Source: Ruminococcus sp. | Lineage (GTDB): Bacteria > Bacillota > Clostridia > Oscillospirales > Acutalibacteraceae | Direction of reading: 5' to 3' | Assembly: GCA_017403985.1 (NCBI GenBank) | Contig: JAFRDE010000036.1 | Location: forward strand, 36,003 to 100,002 | DNA: 64,000 nucleotides | Part shown: piece after piece, positions 48,917 through 57,733 of the stretch | How positions within the stretch are numbered: the stretch's first letter is position 1 | Layout: the number at the start of each line of letters is the position of its first letter | Program-made: the position numbers and the translations under genes | The notes under the pieces: generated by a model | What the model saw: only the letters and a program-made list of their open reading frames with translations | Told to the model about the DNA's origin: nothing | Databases searched by the model: none

Positions 48917-51900
48917 TTATTTATTCTCACTTTCGTCGGAATCGCCTTTATATTCCAGACAAAGCATCGTCAGATCGTCAAACTGCTCGGCGTCCTTCAC
49001 GAACCTGTCGACCGCCTCTCGAACCGCCTTCAGGATCTCCTTCGGCGATTTGTCGGCGCATTCATTCAGCGCCGCGAGCATCCGATCGGTACCGAAGAGC
49101 TCCTCGCTGATGTCGGACGCTTCCGGAACGCCGTCGGTATAGAGGAAGAGCTTGTCACCCGGCTTGAGCTGTATCTCACACTGTCTGTACCTGATCCCTT
49201 CCATACCGCCGAGTACGAACCCGTGCTTATCCTTATAGAGGCCGAAACTGCCGTCCTCCTGCGTCAGCACCGGGTATTCATGTCCCGCGTTGGCAGCCGT
49301 CAGCTTACCGGTCGATATCTCCAGGATTCCGAGCCATGCCGTGATAAACATTTCCGCCCTGTTGTTGGCGCAGATCTGTTCATTTGCCGTCGACAGGATC
49401 TCGGCGGGACTTTTACCCATTTTTGCGTTGTTCCTGATGATGATCATGGTCGCCATCATAAACAGCGCCGCGGGTATGCCCTTGCCGGAGACATCGGCGA
49501 TCACCAGACAGAGACGGTCGTCGTCGATCGGGAAATAGTCATAGAAATCTCCTCCGACGTCCTTCGCGGGAGTCATCGAAGCGTAGAGGTCATACTCTGC
49601 CCGATCCGGGAAATCTGACGGCAGCATACCCTGCTGAATATTTCTGGCGGTATTCAGCTCTGTCGTGATACGTTCTTTTTCAACCTCTTCCCTATGCTTC
49701 TGCTGCATCCTGTTGATCTTACTCAGATAGATTCCGCGCAGGATAGCCGCCAAGAGCAGTATCAATGCGATACCGGATACAACGATAAACCATATCTGCT
49801 CATAAAAGGCTTTTTCCTTCACGATCTTCACGGTCACCGTTTTTTCTTTCTTGGTGCGGGAATCCGTGACCTTCATCACAAAGTGATACTCGCCGCCGTG
49901 CAGATTCGTATAATCGATCGGCACGAGTTCTTCGCGGCTGACGGTCGTATAGCGGTCAGTAAAGCCCTCCAGACAGTAGGAGACCTGTTGCGTCATCAGC
50001 GAATAATTGAACACAAAAGCATAGATCGTCAGCGTTTCGGTATCGGAGGGGATCGTAAAATTGCCGTCCTCATCCGGGAACTGCAGTTTATCATCGACCT
50101 CGATATACGGAACTGACACCTTGTAATCCATTTCAACGTCATATCCCGATTCGATGTTCATCTGTACCACACCGGTGTTGCCGGAAAGATAAAAGTTTCC
50201 GTTATCGGACAAGCCGCTGTAAGAGTTCGCCGTCGCGGTACAAGCCAGTCCGTTCGCAATAGAATAGTGCGCCGGATCGATCTCTCCGTTTTCCAGCATC
50301 GCATCCGTCTGAGTCACATAGATACCGTTGCTGCTGAGGATCCACATCTCGTCCGCGCTGTTCTGGACAAAATCGAAATTGTTGGTATAGGGAAAACTAT
50401 TGATCGTCGTGATCTGATGATCGGGCGTCATATAGCCGATAGAGTTGCTGGAAACGATCCATACGATATCTCTCTTATGATCGCGCTTGAGGCGCAGGAT
50501 CGTATCCGATGACAGCCCGTCCTTCAAACGGAGCGTATCGACGCCGTTTTCGCTGATAGCATAGATACCGCCGCCGTTCGAGCCGGCAAGGATCTCGCCG
50601 TCCTTGCCCTCGGCAACCGTCAGAATAACGGTATTATCGAGACCGTCGTCCTTGCCGTAACTGTGCTCGACCTTATCGTCCTTCACGATACTGACGCCGT
50701 CGTTCGTCGCGACCGCGACAGAACCGTCCTTCATTTCACATACAGTCCTGATTTTATTGGAGATCAGACCGTTTTCCGTACCGTATGCTTTCACAATACC
50801 GTGATCGTAGCAAAGCAGACCGAAATAATTGAAAGTGGAGATCCAAAGCCTGTCTTTACTGTCTTTGATCAGCGATCGGATACGTTCGGCTTTCAGCATA
50901 TCGATCAGATCGGTATATTCTTCACCGTCAAAAGAGAAGGGCTCTTTCAGCGCGAGAGAATCCAGCGCGTCGTTTTCATCGACCACGGTCAGTCCCGTGT
51001 CCGTACCGATAAACAGCTTTTCGTCATAGATACAGGTCGAATTGACCACGGCGGAGGGCAGCTGATAATCCAGATAGAGATCGGTAAACATATTAGGGGT
51101 GATCTTCAACACGCCCTGGCGGGTCGAGCTGAGCCACAGATTTCCCTCATAATCCTGAATGATACTATTGACCTTGTTGTTCATCGGAATGCCTTCGAGC
51201 ACTCTGACGTCGTTTCCGAAAAGGGAAACGACATTGTCGGACGCGCAAGCCCATACTCTGCCGTTGATATAGGTGAGGCTCTCTATCAGGGTCAGCGCAT
51301 CATCCGTGATGGTTTTGACAACGCTTGGCGTATCGTTCATATTGCAGTAGTATATGCCCTCATCCGAACCGAAATAGATATACCCGGGACGATTCTTATC
51401 GGGGAGCATACAGCGGATAACGGGAGTCGGGATCGTATCGCCGGGATAATACTGCACGATCTCCCTATTCTTGAGGGTGAACAGGTCATTTTCGTCGGAA
51501 AGGCAATACACCAAGCCGTCGGAACCCAGCTTCATATCGATGATATTGCTGTCTATGATGCGCTCATCCGTCAACAGGTTCGTCTTCATGTCATCTTCGA
51601 TCGAAAACAGACCGTCCTTGGTACCGATGTAAATCGTACCTTTCGGATCCTCGATGATACTGTTAACCGCAAGGGACTTCAAACCTTCTTCCGTTCCCCA
51701 ATGTAAAATGTCGGTGCGGTGAAGCATGGTCAGACCGCTGTCGTTCGAGCCGAGCCACAGCCTGTCCTTTTTATCGGCGAAAAGACTGACTACGCCCGAA
51801 ACGCCCAACGAAGAATCCATGCGGTCGAAGCGGTTGCCGTCATAGCGCACAAGCCCGCCGTAGCTGCCGATCCAGATGAAGCCTTCGCTCGTCTGTGTGA

Positions 51901-52135
51901 TCGCGTTCGCCTCAGACGTCGGCAAGCCGTTCGTATTATTATACAGCATAAACGAGTAGCTCGCGCCTTCCGCAAACGGATCGAAAACGCTGTCTTTACC
52001 ATCCAACTGCGCGGCGTTCATTACCGGTAAAGCCGCAAAAACAATAATGATCGCAATCAGCACTGCCGGTATTGCCAAAAGCCGTTTACGGCAATATCTC
52101 TTGATCATTCTTTTCATCTGTCCGGATTTCTTCAC
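48917..52135 (-). CDS. two-component-propeller / SpoIIE phosphatase receptor
   Basis: 1072 residues. The N-terminal signal anchor (LLAIPAVLIAIIIVFAALPV) precedes about 12-14 regulator-propeller repeats (DSSLGVSGVVSLFADKKDRL, WLGSN style) forming two external beta-propellers. A Y_Y_Y domain (FNYSLMTQQVSYCLEGF), a transmembrane helix (~residue 770-795), a short coiled coil and a SpoIIE-type PP2C domain follow (VGGDFYDYFPIDDDRL; DVSGKGIPAALFMM; YTDGVPEASDISEELFG). It looks like an outside-in receptor whose output is dephosphorylation of a STAS protein. The GTG at 52135 is the likely start; ATG 52117 is an alternative. Confidence 0.88.
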   Translation of the reverse strand: MKKSGQMKRMIKRYCRKRLLAIPAVLIAIIIVFAALPVMNAAQLDGKDSVFDPFAEGASYSFMLYNNTNGLPTSEANAITQTSEGFIWIGSYGGLVRYDGNRFDRMDSSLGVSGVVSLFADKKDRLWLGSNDSGLTMLHRTDILHWGTEEGLKSLAVNSIIEDPKGTIYIGTKDGLFSIEDDMKTNLLTDERIIDSNIIDMKLGSDGLVYCLSDENDLFTLKNREIVQYYPGDTIPTPVIRCMLPDKNRPGYIYFGSDEGIYYCNMNDTPSVVKTITDDALTLIESLTYINGRVWACASDNVVSLFGNDVRVLEGIPMNNKVNSIIQDYEGNLWLSSTRQGVLKITPNMFTDLYLDYQLPSAVVNSTCIYDEKLFIGTDTGLTVVDENDALDSLALKEPFSFDGEEYTDLIDMLKAERIRSLIKDSKDRLWISTFNYFGLLCYDHGIVKAYGTENGLISNKIRTVCEMKDGSVAVATNDGVSIVKDDKVEHSYGKDDGLDNTVILTVAEGKDGEILAGSNGGGIYAISENGVDTLRLKDGLSSDTILRLKRDHKRDIVWIVSSNSIGYMTPDHQITTINSFPYTNNFDFVQNSADEMWILSSNGIYVTQTDAMLENGEIDPAHYSIANGLACTATANSYSGLSDNGNFYLSGNTGVVQMNIESGYDVEMDYKVSVPYIEVDDKLQFPDEDGNFTIPSDTETLTIYAFVFNYSLMTQQVSYCLEGFTDRYTTVSREELVPIDYTNLHGGEYHFVMKVTDSRTKKEKTVTVKIVKEKAFYEQIWFIVVSGIALILLLAAILRGIYLSKINRMQQKHREEVEKERITTELNTARNIQQGMLPSDFPDRAEYDLYASMTPAKDVGGDFYDYFPIDDDRLCLVIADVSGKGIPAALFMMATMIIIRNNAKMGKSPAEILSTANEQICANNRAEMFITAWLGILEISTGKLTAANAGHEYPVLTQEDGSFGLYKDKHGFVLGGMEGIRYRQCEIQLKPGDKLFLYTDGVPEASDISEELFGTDRMLAALNECADKSPKEILKAVREAVDRFVKDAEQFDDLTMLCLEYKGDSDESENK

Positions 52136-52290
52136 TGTATCACCCGCCTTTTATCCTGTCGTTCGTCAATGCAAGATCACGGATCGCCTGTATACGACCC
52201 GGATCGATCAGATTATTGATTATTTTACAAGTTGGATTATAACATATCGCGGATCAAAAATGCAAGATACATCCATATCTTTTATAAACA

Positions 52291-52335
52291 TAAAAACAGT
52301 CTCCTGCGTCAAAAGCTCTGACGCAAGAGACTGTT
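52291..52335 (-). terminator. terminator after CBM26-dockerin gene
   Basis: AACAGTCTC(T/C)TGCGTCA arms around a short loop, with a TTTTTATG tail on the minus strand. Confidence 0.75.
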
Positions 52336-52398
52336 ATCGATTTGTGTGATCCGGTTCTACGATGAATCATCAATCAAACCGGTTTGCAAAAGGGTCAG

Positions 52399-54276
52399 TT
52401 AAGACTGCGCGGGGAATGTACTGATGATACCCGCGACAAAGCGCTGGATCAGGGTCGCGTCGATGATCGTGACATCTCCGTCGCCGTCGACGTCGGCATT
52501 CAGCTGATTCAGCGGCGTCGGCAGGGCGATGCCTGCTTCAAAGCGCTGGATGTAGGTGACGTCAAGAATACTGATATCGCCGTCCTCATCCGCGTCGCCC
52601 AGATCAATAATAACAGGGGGCTCGGTGGGTACGGGAGGATCGGTCGGAGCCTCTGTGGGAACGGGAGCCTCAGTCGGTACGGGAGGATCGGTGGGCGTTA
52701 CGGCGCCGGGAGTGAACGCCTTGCCGACACGCGCCATCGGGACGGTGAGATGATCGGCGTCCTCTTTCTCCATCGAGGTGGAGGAGTCCGCGGAATAGGG
52801 CTTTGCGGCGTTGTCGGACATCGAAAGGTCATAGGGCAGACAGTCCATACCGGAGGTGCCGAAGGTGGAGATCTTCAGCAGACCGATGCCGTTGTTCTCG
52901 ATGTCAGCGGCGGTGATATCCAGATTCGCGAGCGGGATGGACATCTCATAGAACATATCCATCGAGGCTTTATGATTCTTGCCGTAGAAGTCGGTGAGCT
53001 GACCGTCAACACAGTCGCCCGGTGTACGGTTGCTCTTACCCGCCTTGGGGATACCCATCAGCTTACCGGACAAGGTCTTGCCGTTGCCCCATTTGATGTT
53101 GATGCCGGTATCGGCTCTGGCGATTGTCAGATCGGGGTTGTCGGCGTCCAGCAATCCTTCATCGTCAGCGGTGAAGATGAACGGACCGTTGGAGGCGTTG
53201 GTGGAATAGGCGACGACATGGTCGGCATGAGCGTCAAGTGTGTTGCCGCTGTTCCAGAGAGTGCCGGTCGCGGTCTCACCGTGGGTGATGTTACCGTTGC
53301 CGGTATAGACATACAGGAAAACAGGGATGTTGTTGATCCACAGGTTGCCCTGCGTCATCGGGTAGTCTTCACCGGGCGCAACAACGTCCTGCACGTTTGC
53401 CATCTCATACATGACGTAGAGATTGGTATCATCCCAGGCGGCGTACATAGCATAATCGTCAAAAGCGATCTCATGCATCGACCAGCCGGCGTAGACACGG
53501 GGATCGTCGTTCGCGACGCCCTGCGCGATCAGCATTGACTGTTCCCAGTCGGACTTGTCGCCGTCGATGGTGATGGTCTTGCGTTTGCCGTATCCGTTGT
53601 TCGGGTTGGTCGCGTAGTTGCCGCCGACCGGATCGGAAGTACTACCATCGGTAGCAGGTCCGGTGGAGGAGCGCTTTTTGAAGGTGCTGCTCTTGGTAGT
53701 GGTGCCGTAGCTGTTGGTGGCGCTGATATCCAGCTTGATGGACGTGCCCTCGGGGGAATTCGCGCCGATGGTCACGGTCGCGGAGCCGTTGATCACGACA
53801 TGGGAACCGTTATCAATGGTATAGTAAGCGGAATCCGCATCTTCGACAGTGATGGTCACGTCGATAGAACCCTTGAAGCTGCCGCCGTCCTTGGAGACGG
53901 TGATGACGGGTACGGGATCGGGGTTGTAATCCTCCCACTTGTTGGTGGCAAAATCATAGAGCTTGTTGCCGCCGGGATATGCAATATCCGGGGTTTGACC
54001 GCTGCCGTTGAAGATGATCATATCAAACTTGTCGTCGGGAACGGTATAGACATAGACGTCCGTTTCACCGGAAACCTTGGTCATCGCGACGCCCGGCCAA
54101 GCGTGGTTGTTCTCTTCCGTGTTCTTCTTCCACATATAGCAGTACGGGACGAAGCTTGCGCGGCAATAGACCTTATCGCCCGCGGCGGCGGTAACGTTGA
54201 CCGCGGCGACGGAGATGGTCAAAACGACCAGTACGACCGCTAAGATGATTGCGAGTAATTTCTTTGAGATTGTCAA
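52399..54276 (-). CDS. secreted dockerin protein with CBM26-like and CBM9-like domains
   Basis: About 625 residues. I start at TTG 54276, which has GGAGGG 6 nt upstream. After a signal peptide come: a starch-binding CBM26-like module (ASFVPYCYMWKKNTEENNHA, WPGVAM; residues ~35-115); a chitobiase-C/Fn-like domain (VITVSKDGGSFKGSIDVTIT); a CBM9/DOMON-like domain (KTITIDGDKSDWEQSM ... YAAWDDTNLYVMYEM); a TEAP-rich linker; and a type I dockerin (GDADEDGDISILDVTYIQR; NADVDGDGDVTIIDATLIQR). No catalytic domain is visible. It may anchor a starch-binding function in a cellulosome/amylosome-like complex. Confidence 0.87.
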   Translation of the reverse strand: MTISKKLLAIILAVVLVVLTISVAAVNVTAAAGDKVYCRASFVPYCYMWKKNTEENNHAWPGVAMTKVSGETDVYVYTVPDDKFDMIIFNGSGQTPDIAYPGGNKLYDFATNKWEDYNPDPVPVITVSKDGGSFKGSIDVTITVEDADSAYYTIDNGSHVVINGSATVTIGANSPEGTSIKLDISATNSYGTTTKSSTFKKRSSTGPATDGSTSDPVGGNYATNPNNGYGKRKTITIDGDKSDWEQSMLIAQGVANDDPRVYAGWSMHEIAFDDYAMYAAWDDTNLYVMYEMANVQDVVAPGEDYPMTQGNLWINNIPVFLYVYTGNGNITHGETATGTLWNSGNTLDAHADHVVAYSTNASNGPFIFTADDEGLLDADNPDLTIARADTGINIKWGNGKTLSGKLMGIPKAGKSNRTPGDCVDGQLTDFYGKNHKASMDMFYEMSIPLANLDITAADIENNGIGLLKISTFGTSGMDCLPYDLSMSDNAAKPYSADSSTSMEKEDADHLTVPMARVGKAFTPGAVTPTDPPVPTEAPVPTEAPTDPPVPTEPPVIIDLGDADEDGDISILDVTYIQRFEAGIALPTPLNQLNADVDGDGDVTIIDATLIQRFVAGIISTFPAQS

Positions 54277-54372
54277 AACAATCCCTCCTTTTTTCAATGT
54301 TAATTACCTAAACAGGGCTGCTTCAAATCAAGCGGGTGACGCCCGTATCTGACGCCCTTATCTATTAATTTA

Positions 54373-54401
54373 AGTATAATTGATGAAGGGTCAAAAGTCA
54401 A
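54373..54401 (-). promoter_or_regulatory. promoter of CBM26-dockerin gene
   Basis: -35 TTGACT (54401-54396), 17 bp, -10 TATACT (54378-54373); leader of about 90 nt. Confidence 0.75.
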
Positions 54402-54493
54402 TTGAGCAAAGGGACGGAACACGCCGCCCGATCCACCGCTTATTTGGTAGTATTGTGTAGATAAGGCGATTTATCGGGAATCGGCACCGACAT

Positions 54494-54533
54494 CAAAAAG
54501 CGCACCGAAACCGAAACGCGGTCTCGATGCGCT
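54494..54533 (-). terminator. terminator after CotH-dockerin gene
   Basis: AGCGCATCGAGACCG-CGTTT-CGGTTTCGGTGCGCT followed by TTTTGATG on the minus strand. Confidence 0.8.
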
Positions 54534-54546
54534 GTGATCAATGATG

Positions 54547-56544
54547 CTATTCGATGGGTTTTCCGATACCCTGCGCAGCGGTCGGTAAATTCGCTAAATA
54601 TCGCTGGATACAGGTCGCGTCGATGATGGTGACGTTCCCGTCCTTATCGACGTCGGCGCGCGTGATCGCTTCCTCGGCGAGAGGTACGATATTGGCTTCA
54701 TGGCGCTGGACGGCGGTCACGTCGATGACGTCGACCGCACCGCTCATATCCGCGTCGCCGAGCAGCGGCGAGGGCACATAATTCGGTGCGAACTGCTCAG
54801 AAAGCCACGCCGCTCGGCTGAGCATCCAGTCGGATGCGTAGTTGTACATATCCTCGAAATTCTCGTCGTAATGCGTTGCCGCCGTGTCAACGACCATCTT
54901 CTGCGTCGCGCTGTCATACTGCGCTTTGTACAGGGTCGAATGATCCGCGATCCAGCTGCCGGTATTGATCAGCCAGCCGCTCTCGTAGTTCATCGCGGCG
55001 GAGTCGTTGATCAGATCAAAATACGCGTCCTTGGTATAGAGATCCGTATTAATCTCCCGATCGATCTTAGCGCCGGAGAAGTGATGTAAAGCAGGCATGA
55101 ACTTCTCGAACCAGATCTGCGGCAGCGCGTTTTTGACTGTCGCGTTCTGAGAGATCCTCGCGATGATATTGTTGGAGCGTTTCGCGGTAGCGCTGGATTT
55201 GCCCTTATGCTGACACCACCAGCCGGTATATTCCTCATAGTCGGTCACGCCGATGTTTCTCAGCTCGTTCCTGACGCCGGTCGCGTTGCCCAGAGAATTA
55301 TCGTAGTCCCATACGGGCGAGCCGTAGAATTTATAGTCGCCGTTCTCGTCCTGACGGTAGGTAAAGAAGGTGCTGGACACGCCGCTGTCCCAGTTTTTGC
55401 CCAGCTCGTTGATCAGATAGAGCTTCGCGACAGACGGGATATCGGCAACAGCGGAGAGATTGCCGGTCGGAGAGGTCGCGCTGTAAAAGGCGCTGAACTT
55501 GGTCTTGACATACGCTTTGACCTCGTCGTAACCGGGCTCGCCGGGATCGATCTCGGGAGCCTTGATGGTAATCTTCATGTTGTTGGTGGTGACATAGTAA
55601 TCGCCGTCGGTCGCGCTCGCGTCGACCTCCGCGATAAAGGCAAAGTCTTCTTTGATACTGCCGTCTTCATTCAGATAACCGTCATCGGTGACCTCGGGCA
55701 CCAGGCTGCCCGGCTCGACCTTTTCGCACATCAGATAGGAGCCCCAGTAGAAGCCGTTGACATAGAAATCCACATAGCGCGAATCGGACGCGTAAGGCAG
55801 ACCCACCGCGTCGGAAAGGTCATACAGGATGCGGTTGCGCGAGAGGGAATCATCCTGATAGTTCGGCAGGATGGAATACTTCTTGTTCTTCTCCATACCC
55901 GCGATGCTGACCTTCTTGTCATAGGTGATATTATAACCCTTCTTGGGCTTTGCCCACGAGGTATTGCCTCTGCCCTTGATCTTTTTGACAGCGGTGTTGT
56001 CGATCTTGCCGTCGGGGGTGACGATCGCGCCGGTCGCTTGCGCGCTGTTGCTCTTATCCGCATTGAGATAAGACATCAGATCGGTACCTGCGCCGTCCGC
56101 GTCGGGATTGTTGATATAGATCGCGCCCTCGGCGTTCGAGTTCATGATCTTCAGCGTATAATTCTCGCCCGCGGCAGTCACCGTATAAGCCGTATCGGCG
56201 GCATAAGGTACGCTTTCGGTAGTCTGAGCGGCGATACTGACGCCGTTGAGAGTGACCGCCTCGTTATATCCGTTGTAGACGTCGACGGTGTTTTCAGCGG
56301 CGGAAGAAGGCAGGAAGAAATATTTTTCATTTGACTTCGAGACGAAGAAGTCCTCGTCGTGCACGCTCTGCCATGCCTGCCATGCCTGTGAGTCGGCGGA
56401 ATCGCTGACCGCGTGGACATACAGCGCGGGCTCCGCGGCAAAGTCCGACGGCGTTCCCTTGTCCTCGGCGGCAGCCGCTCCCGTGATCGGAATCATCGCC
56501 GCGATGAGGAGTAAAGTGAGTAATAACAGCAGTGATCTTTTCAT
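54547..56544 (-). CDS. CotH-kinase-domain dockerin protein
   Basis: 665 residues. Signal peptide (MKRSLLLLLTLLLIAAMIPI), an N-terminal Ig-like part, then a CotH kinase domain from about residue 190 (KIKGRGNTSWAKPKKGYNI; FYVNGFYWGSYLMCEKVEPG; SPVWDYDNSLGNATG). It ends in a type I dockerin (GDADMSGAVDVIDVTAVQR; ADVDKDGNVTIIDATCIQR). CotH domains are atypical protein kinases first known from spore coats and recur on cellulosomal proteins. An extracellular modification or structural role on the dockerin complex is likely but unproven. Confidence 0.9.
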   Translation of the reverse strand: MKRSLLLLLTLLLIAAMIPITGAAAAEDKGTPSDFAAEPALYVHAVSDSADSQAWQAWQSVHDEDFFVSKSNEKYFFLPSSAAENTVDVYNGYNEAVTLNGVSIAAQTTESVPYAADTAYTVTAAGENYTLKIMNSNAEGAIYINNPDADGAGTDLMSYLNADKSNSAQATGAIVTPDGKIDNTAVKKIKGRGNTSWAKPKKGYNITYDKKVSIAGMEKNKKYSILPNYQDDSLSRNRILYDLSDAVGLPYASDSRYVDFYVNGFYWGSYLMCEKVEPGSLVPEVTDDGYLNEDGSIKEDFAFIAEVDASATDGDYYVTTNNMKITIKAPEIDPGEPGYDEVKAYVKTKFSAFYSATSPTGNLSAVADIPSVAKLYLINELGKNWDSGVSSTFFTYRQDENGDYKFYGSPVWDYDNSLGNATGVRNELRNIGVTDYEEYTGWWCQHKGKSSATAKRSNNIIARISQNATVKNALPQIWFEKFMPALHHFSGAKIDREINTDLYTKDAYFDLINDSAAMNYESGWLINTGSWIADHSTLYKAQYDSATQKMVVDTAATHYDENFEDMYNYASDWMLSRAAWLSEQFAPNYVPSPLLGDADMSGAVDVIDVTAVQRHEANIVPLAEEAITRADVDKDGNVTIIDATCIQRYLANLPTAAQGIGKPIE

Positions 56545-56735
56545 AACAGGGTCCTCCTAAAAACTTTATATTATACCCCATACTCTGTACATCTCTTTTG
56601 TACGGAGTATTTATTCCGAATTTTCATTTTTATTATATCTTTTTATCTCTGATTTTACAATACTTTCAGAGAAAATTATTCGGTTATTTGGCGGCGGGTT
56701 ATGCAAAACCGTTATCCCGCGTTATCGATGTACCG

Positions 56736-57551
56736 TCACGGATCATTCAGGCGGCGCACCGCTTTATCGCGAAAGGCGGTATACTTCTTTTCGGGGATCG
56801 GCAGCTCGGTACCGTCGGTCAGAGTGACCTTGAATCGTCGGATATTGCGGATATAATCCGGGTTGACCATATAGCTCTGGTGACAGCGGAGAAACAAATG
56901 ACCGTACCGCTTTTCAAGCGCGGTGATAGATGAAAGCACCTCGACAGTACCGTCGGTCGTGTACAATACGCTGTGTTTGCCGCCGTGCGCCGCTTCGATA
57001 TGAATGATCGTATCGGACAGGAAGAAGTAATCCGAGCGGTCGAGGCCGTGAAAATGAACGCGCTCGCCGTGCGACTCCTGTACATTGTTCCGGTGGTACA
57101 CCTCATGGAAATTGGTGGGATAGATCACGTCGTCGTCGTGCTTTGCATGCGGGTTGGAGATATGACACACCAGTATCCTCGGGACCTTCTCCTTTTCCCC
57201 GTCCTGTGTGTCGATCACGCGCTCGCACCACGTCATCTGGAGGCGTTGATACAGGGTGATGTCCTCGCGGTCGGGATAATGGGTCGTGACCGGATAGCTG
57301 AGCATCACGTCGCAGAAGGACGGATTCGCACTGATATGCATGACCTCCATATTTCCCAAAGAGAATAATAGAGAATGTTCCTCCGCTTGCCAGATGCGGA
57401 TCATCTCTTCCCTTCCGTGGATGAACTGCCCCTCGGCAGGACCGTACCACAGCGCGTCGTCGTCCATGTGGAGCAGGAAAGGCATATAGTCATTATCGTA
57501 GTATTTCATGATCAGCTCGGCGGAGAGATCGGCGATCTGTTGCTGGTTCAT
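56736..57551 (-). CDS. LytTR transcriptional regulator with SnoaL-like N-terminal domain
   Basis: 271 residues. Residues 1-120 resemble a SnoaL/NTF2-like fold (SAELIMKYYDNDYMPFLLHM; MIRIWQAEEHSLLFS), in place of the usual receiver domain. Residues ~170-268 form a LytTR DNA-binding domain (SDTIIHIEAAHGGKHSVLYT; LSSITALEKRYGHLFLRCHQ; YMVNPDYIRNIRRF). A ligand or peptide sensor is implied rather than phosphorylation. It is divergent from the dockerin gene at 57734, and a 21-bp-period direct repeat lies between them. Confidence 0.88.
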   Translation of the reverse strand: MNQQQIADLSAELIMKYYDNDYMPFLLHMDDDALWYGPAEGQFIHGREEMIRIWQAEEHSLLFSLGNMEVMHISANPSFCDVMLSYPVTTHYPDREDITLYQRLQMTWCERVIDTQDGEKEKVPRILVCHISNPHAKHDDDVIYPTNFHEVYHRNNVQESHGERVHFHGLDRSDYFFLSDTIIHIEAAHGGKHSVLYTTDGTVEVLSSITALEKRYGHLFLRCHQSYMVNPDYIRNIRRFKVTLTDGTELPIPEKKYTAFRDKAVRRLNDP

Positions 57552-57610
57552 AACGAGCTCCTTTATCTTCTATTGAATCACCCCTATTATAACGTAGTCA
57601 AGACAATTTT

Positions 57611-57640
57611 ACAAGTTATTTTTGTTGTTTTACAAGTCAT
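57611..57640. promoter_or_regulatory. LytTR-type direct-repeat binding site
   Basis: ACAAGTTAT (57611-57619) and ACAAGTCAT (57632-57640), two 9-bp direct repeats with a 12-bp gap (21-bp period), each flanked by TTTT. This is the geometry used by AgrA/ComE-class LytTR domains. It ends 13 bp before the -35 of the dockerin gene. Confidence 0.68.
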
Positions 57641-57653
57641 TTTAGAAATACTA

Positions 57654-57683
57654 TTGACACAAAAACGCTCGATATTGTACAAT
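57654..57683 (+). promoter_or_regulatory. promoter of the 57734 dockerin gene
   Basis: -35 TTGACA (57654-57659), 18-bp spacer, -10 TACAAT (57678-57683). Confidence 0.72.
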
Positions 57684-57733
57684 ATGATCATAGAAAAAAC
57701 GCCCCCGTTTTATATAAAAAAGGAGGACTGACC

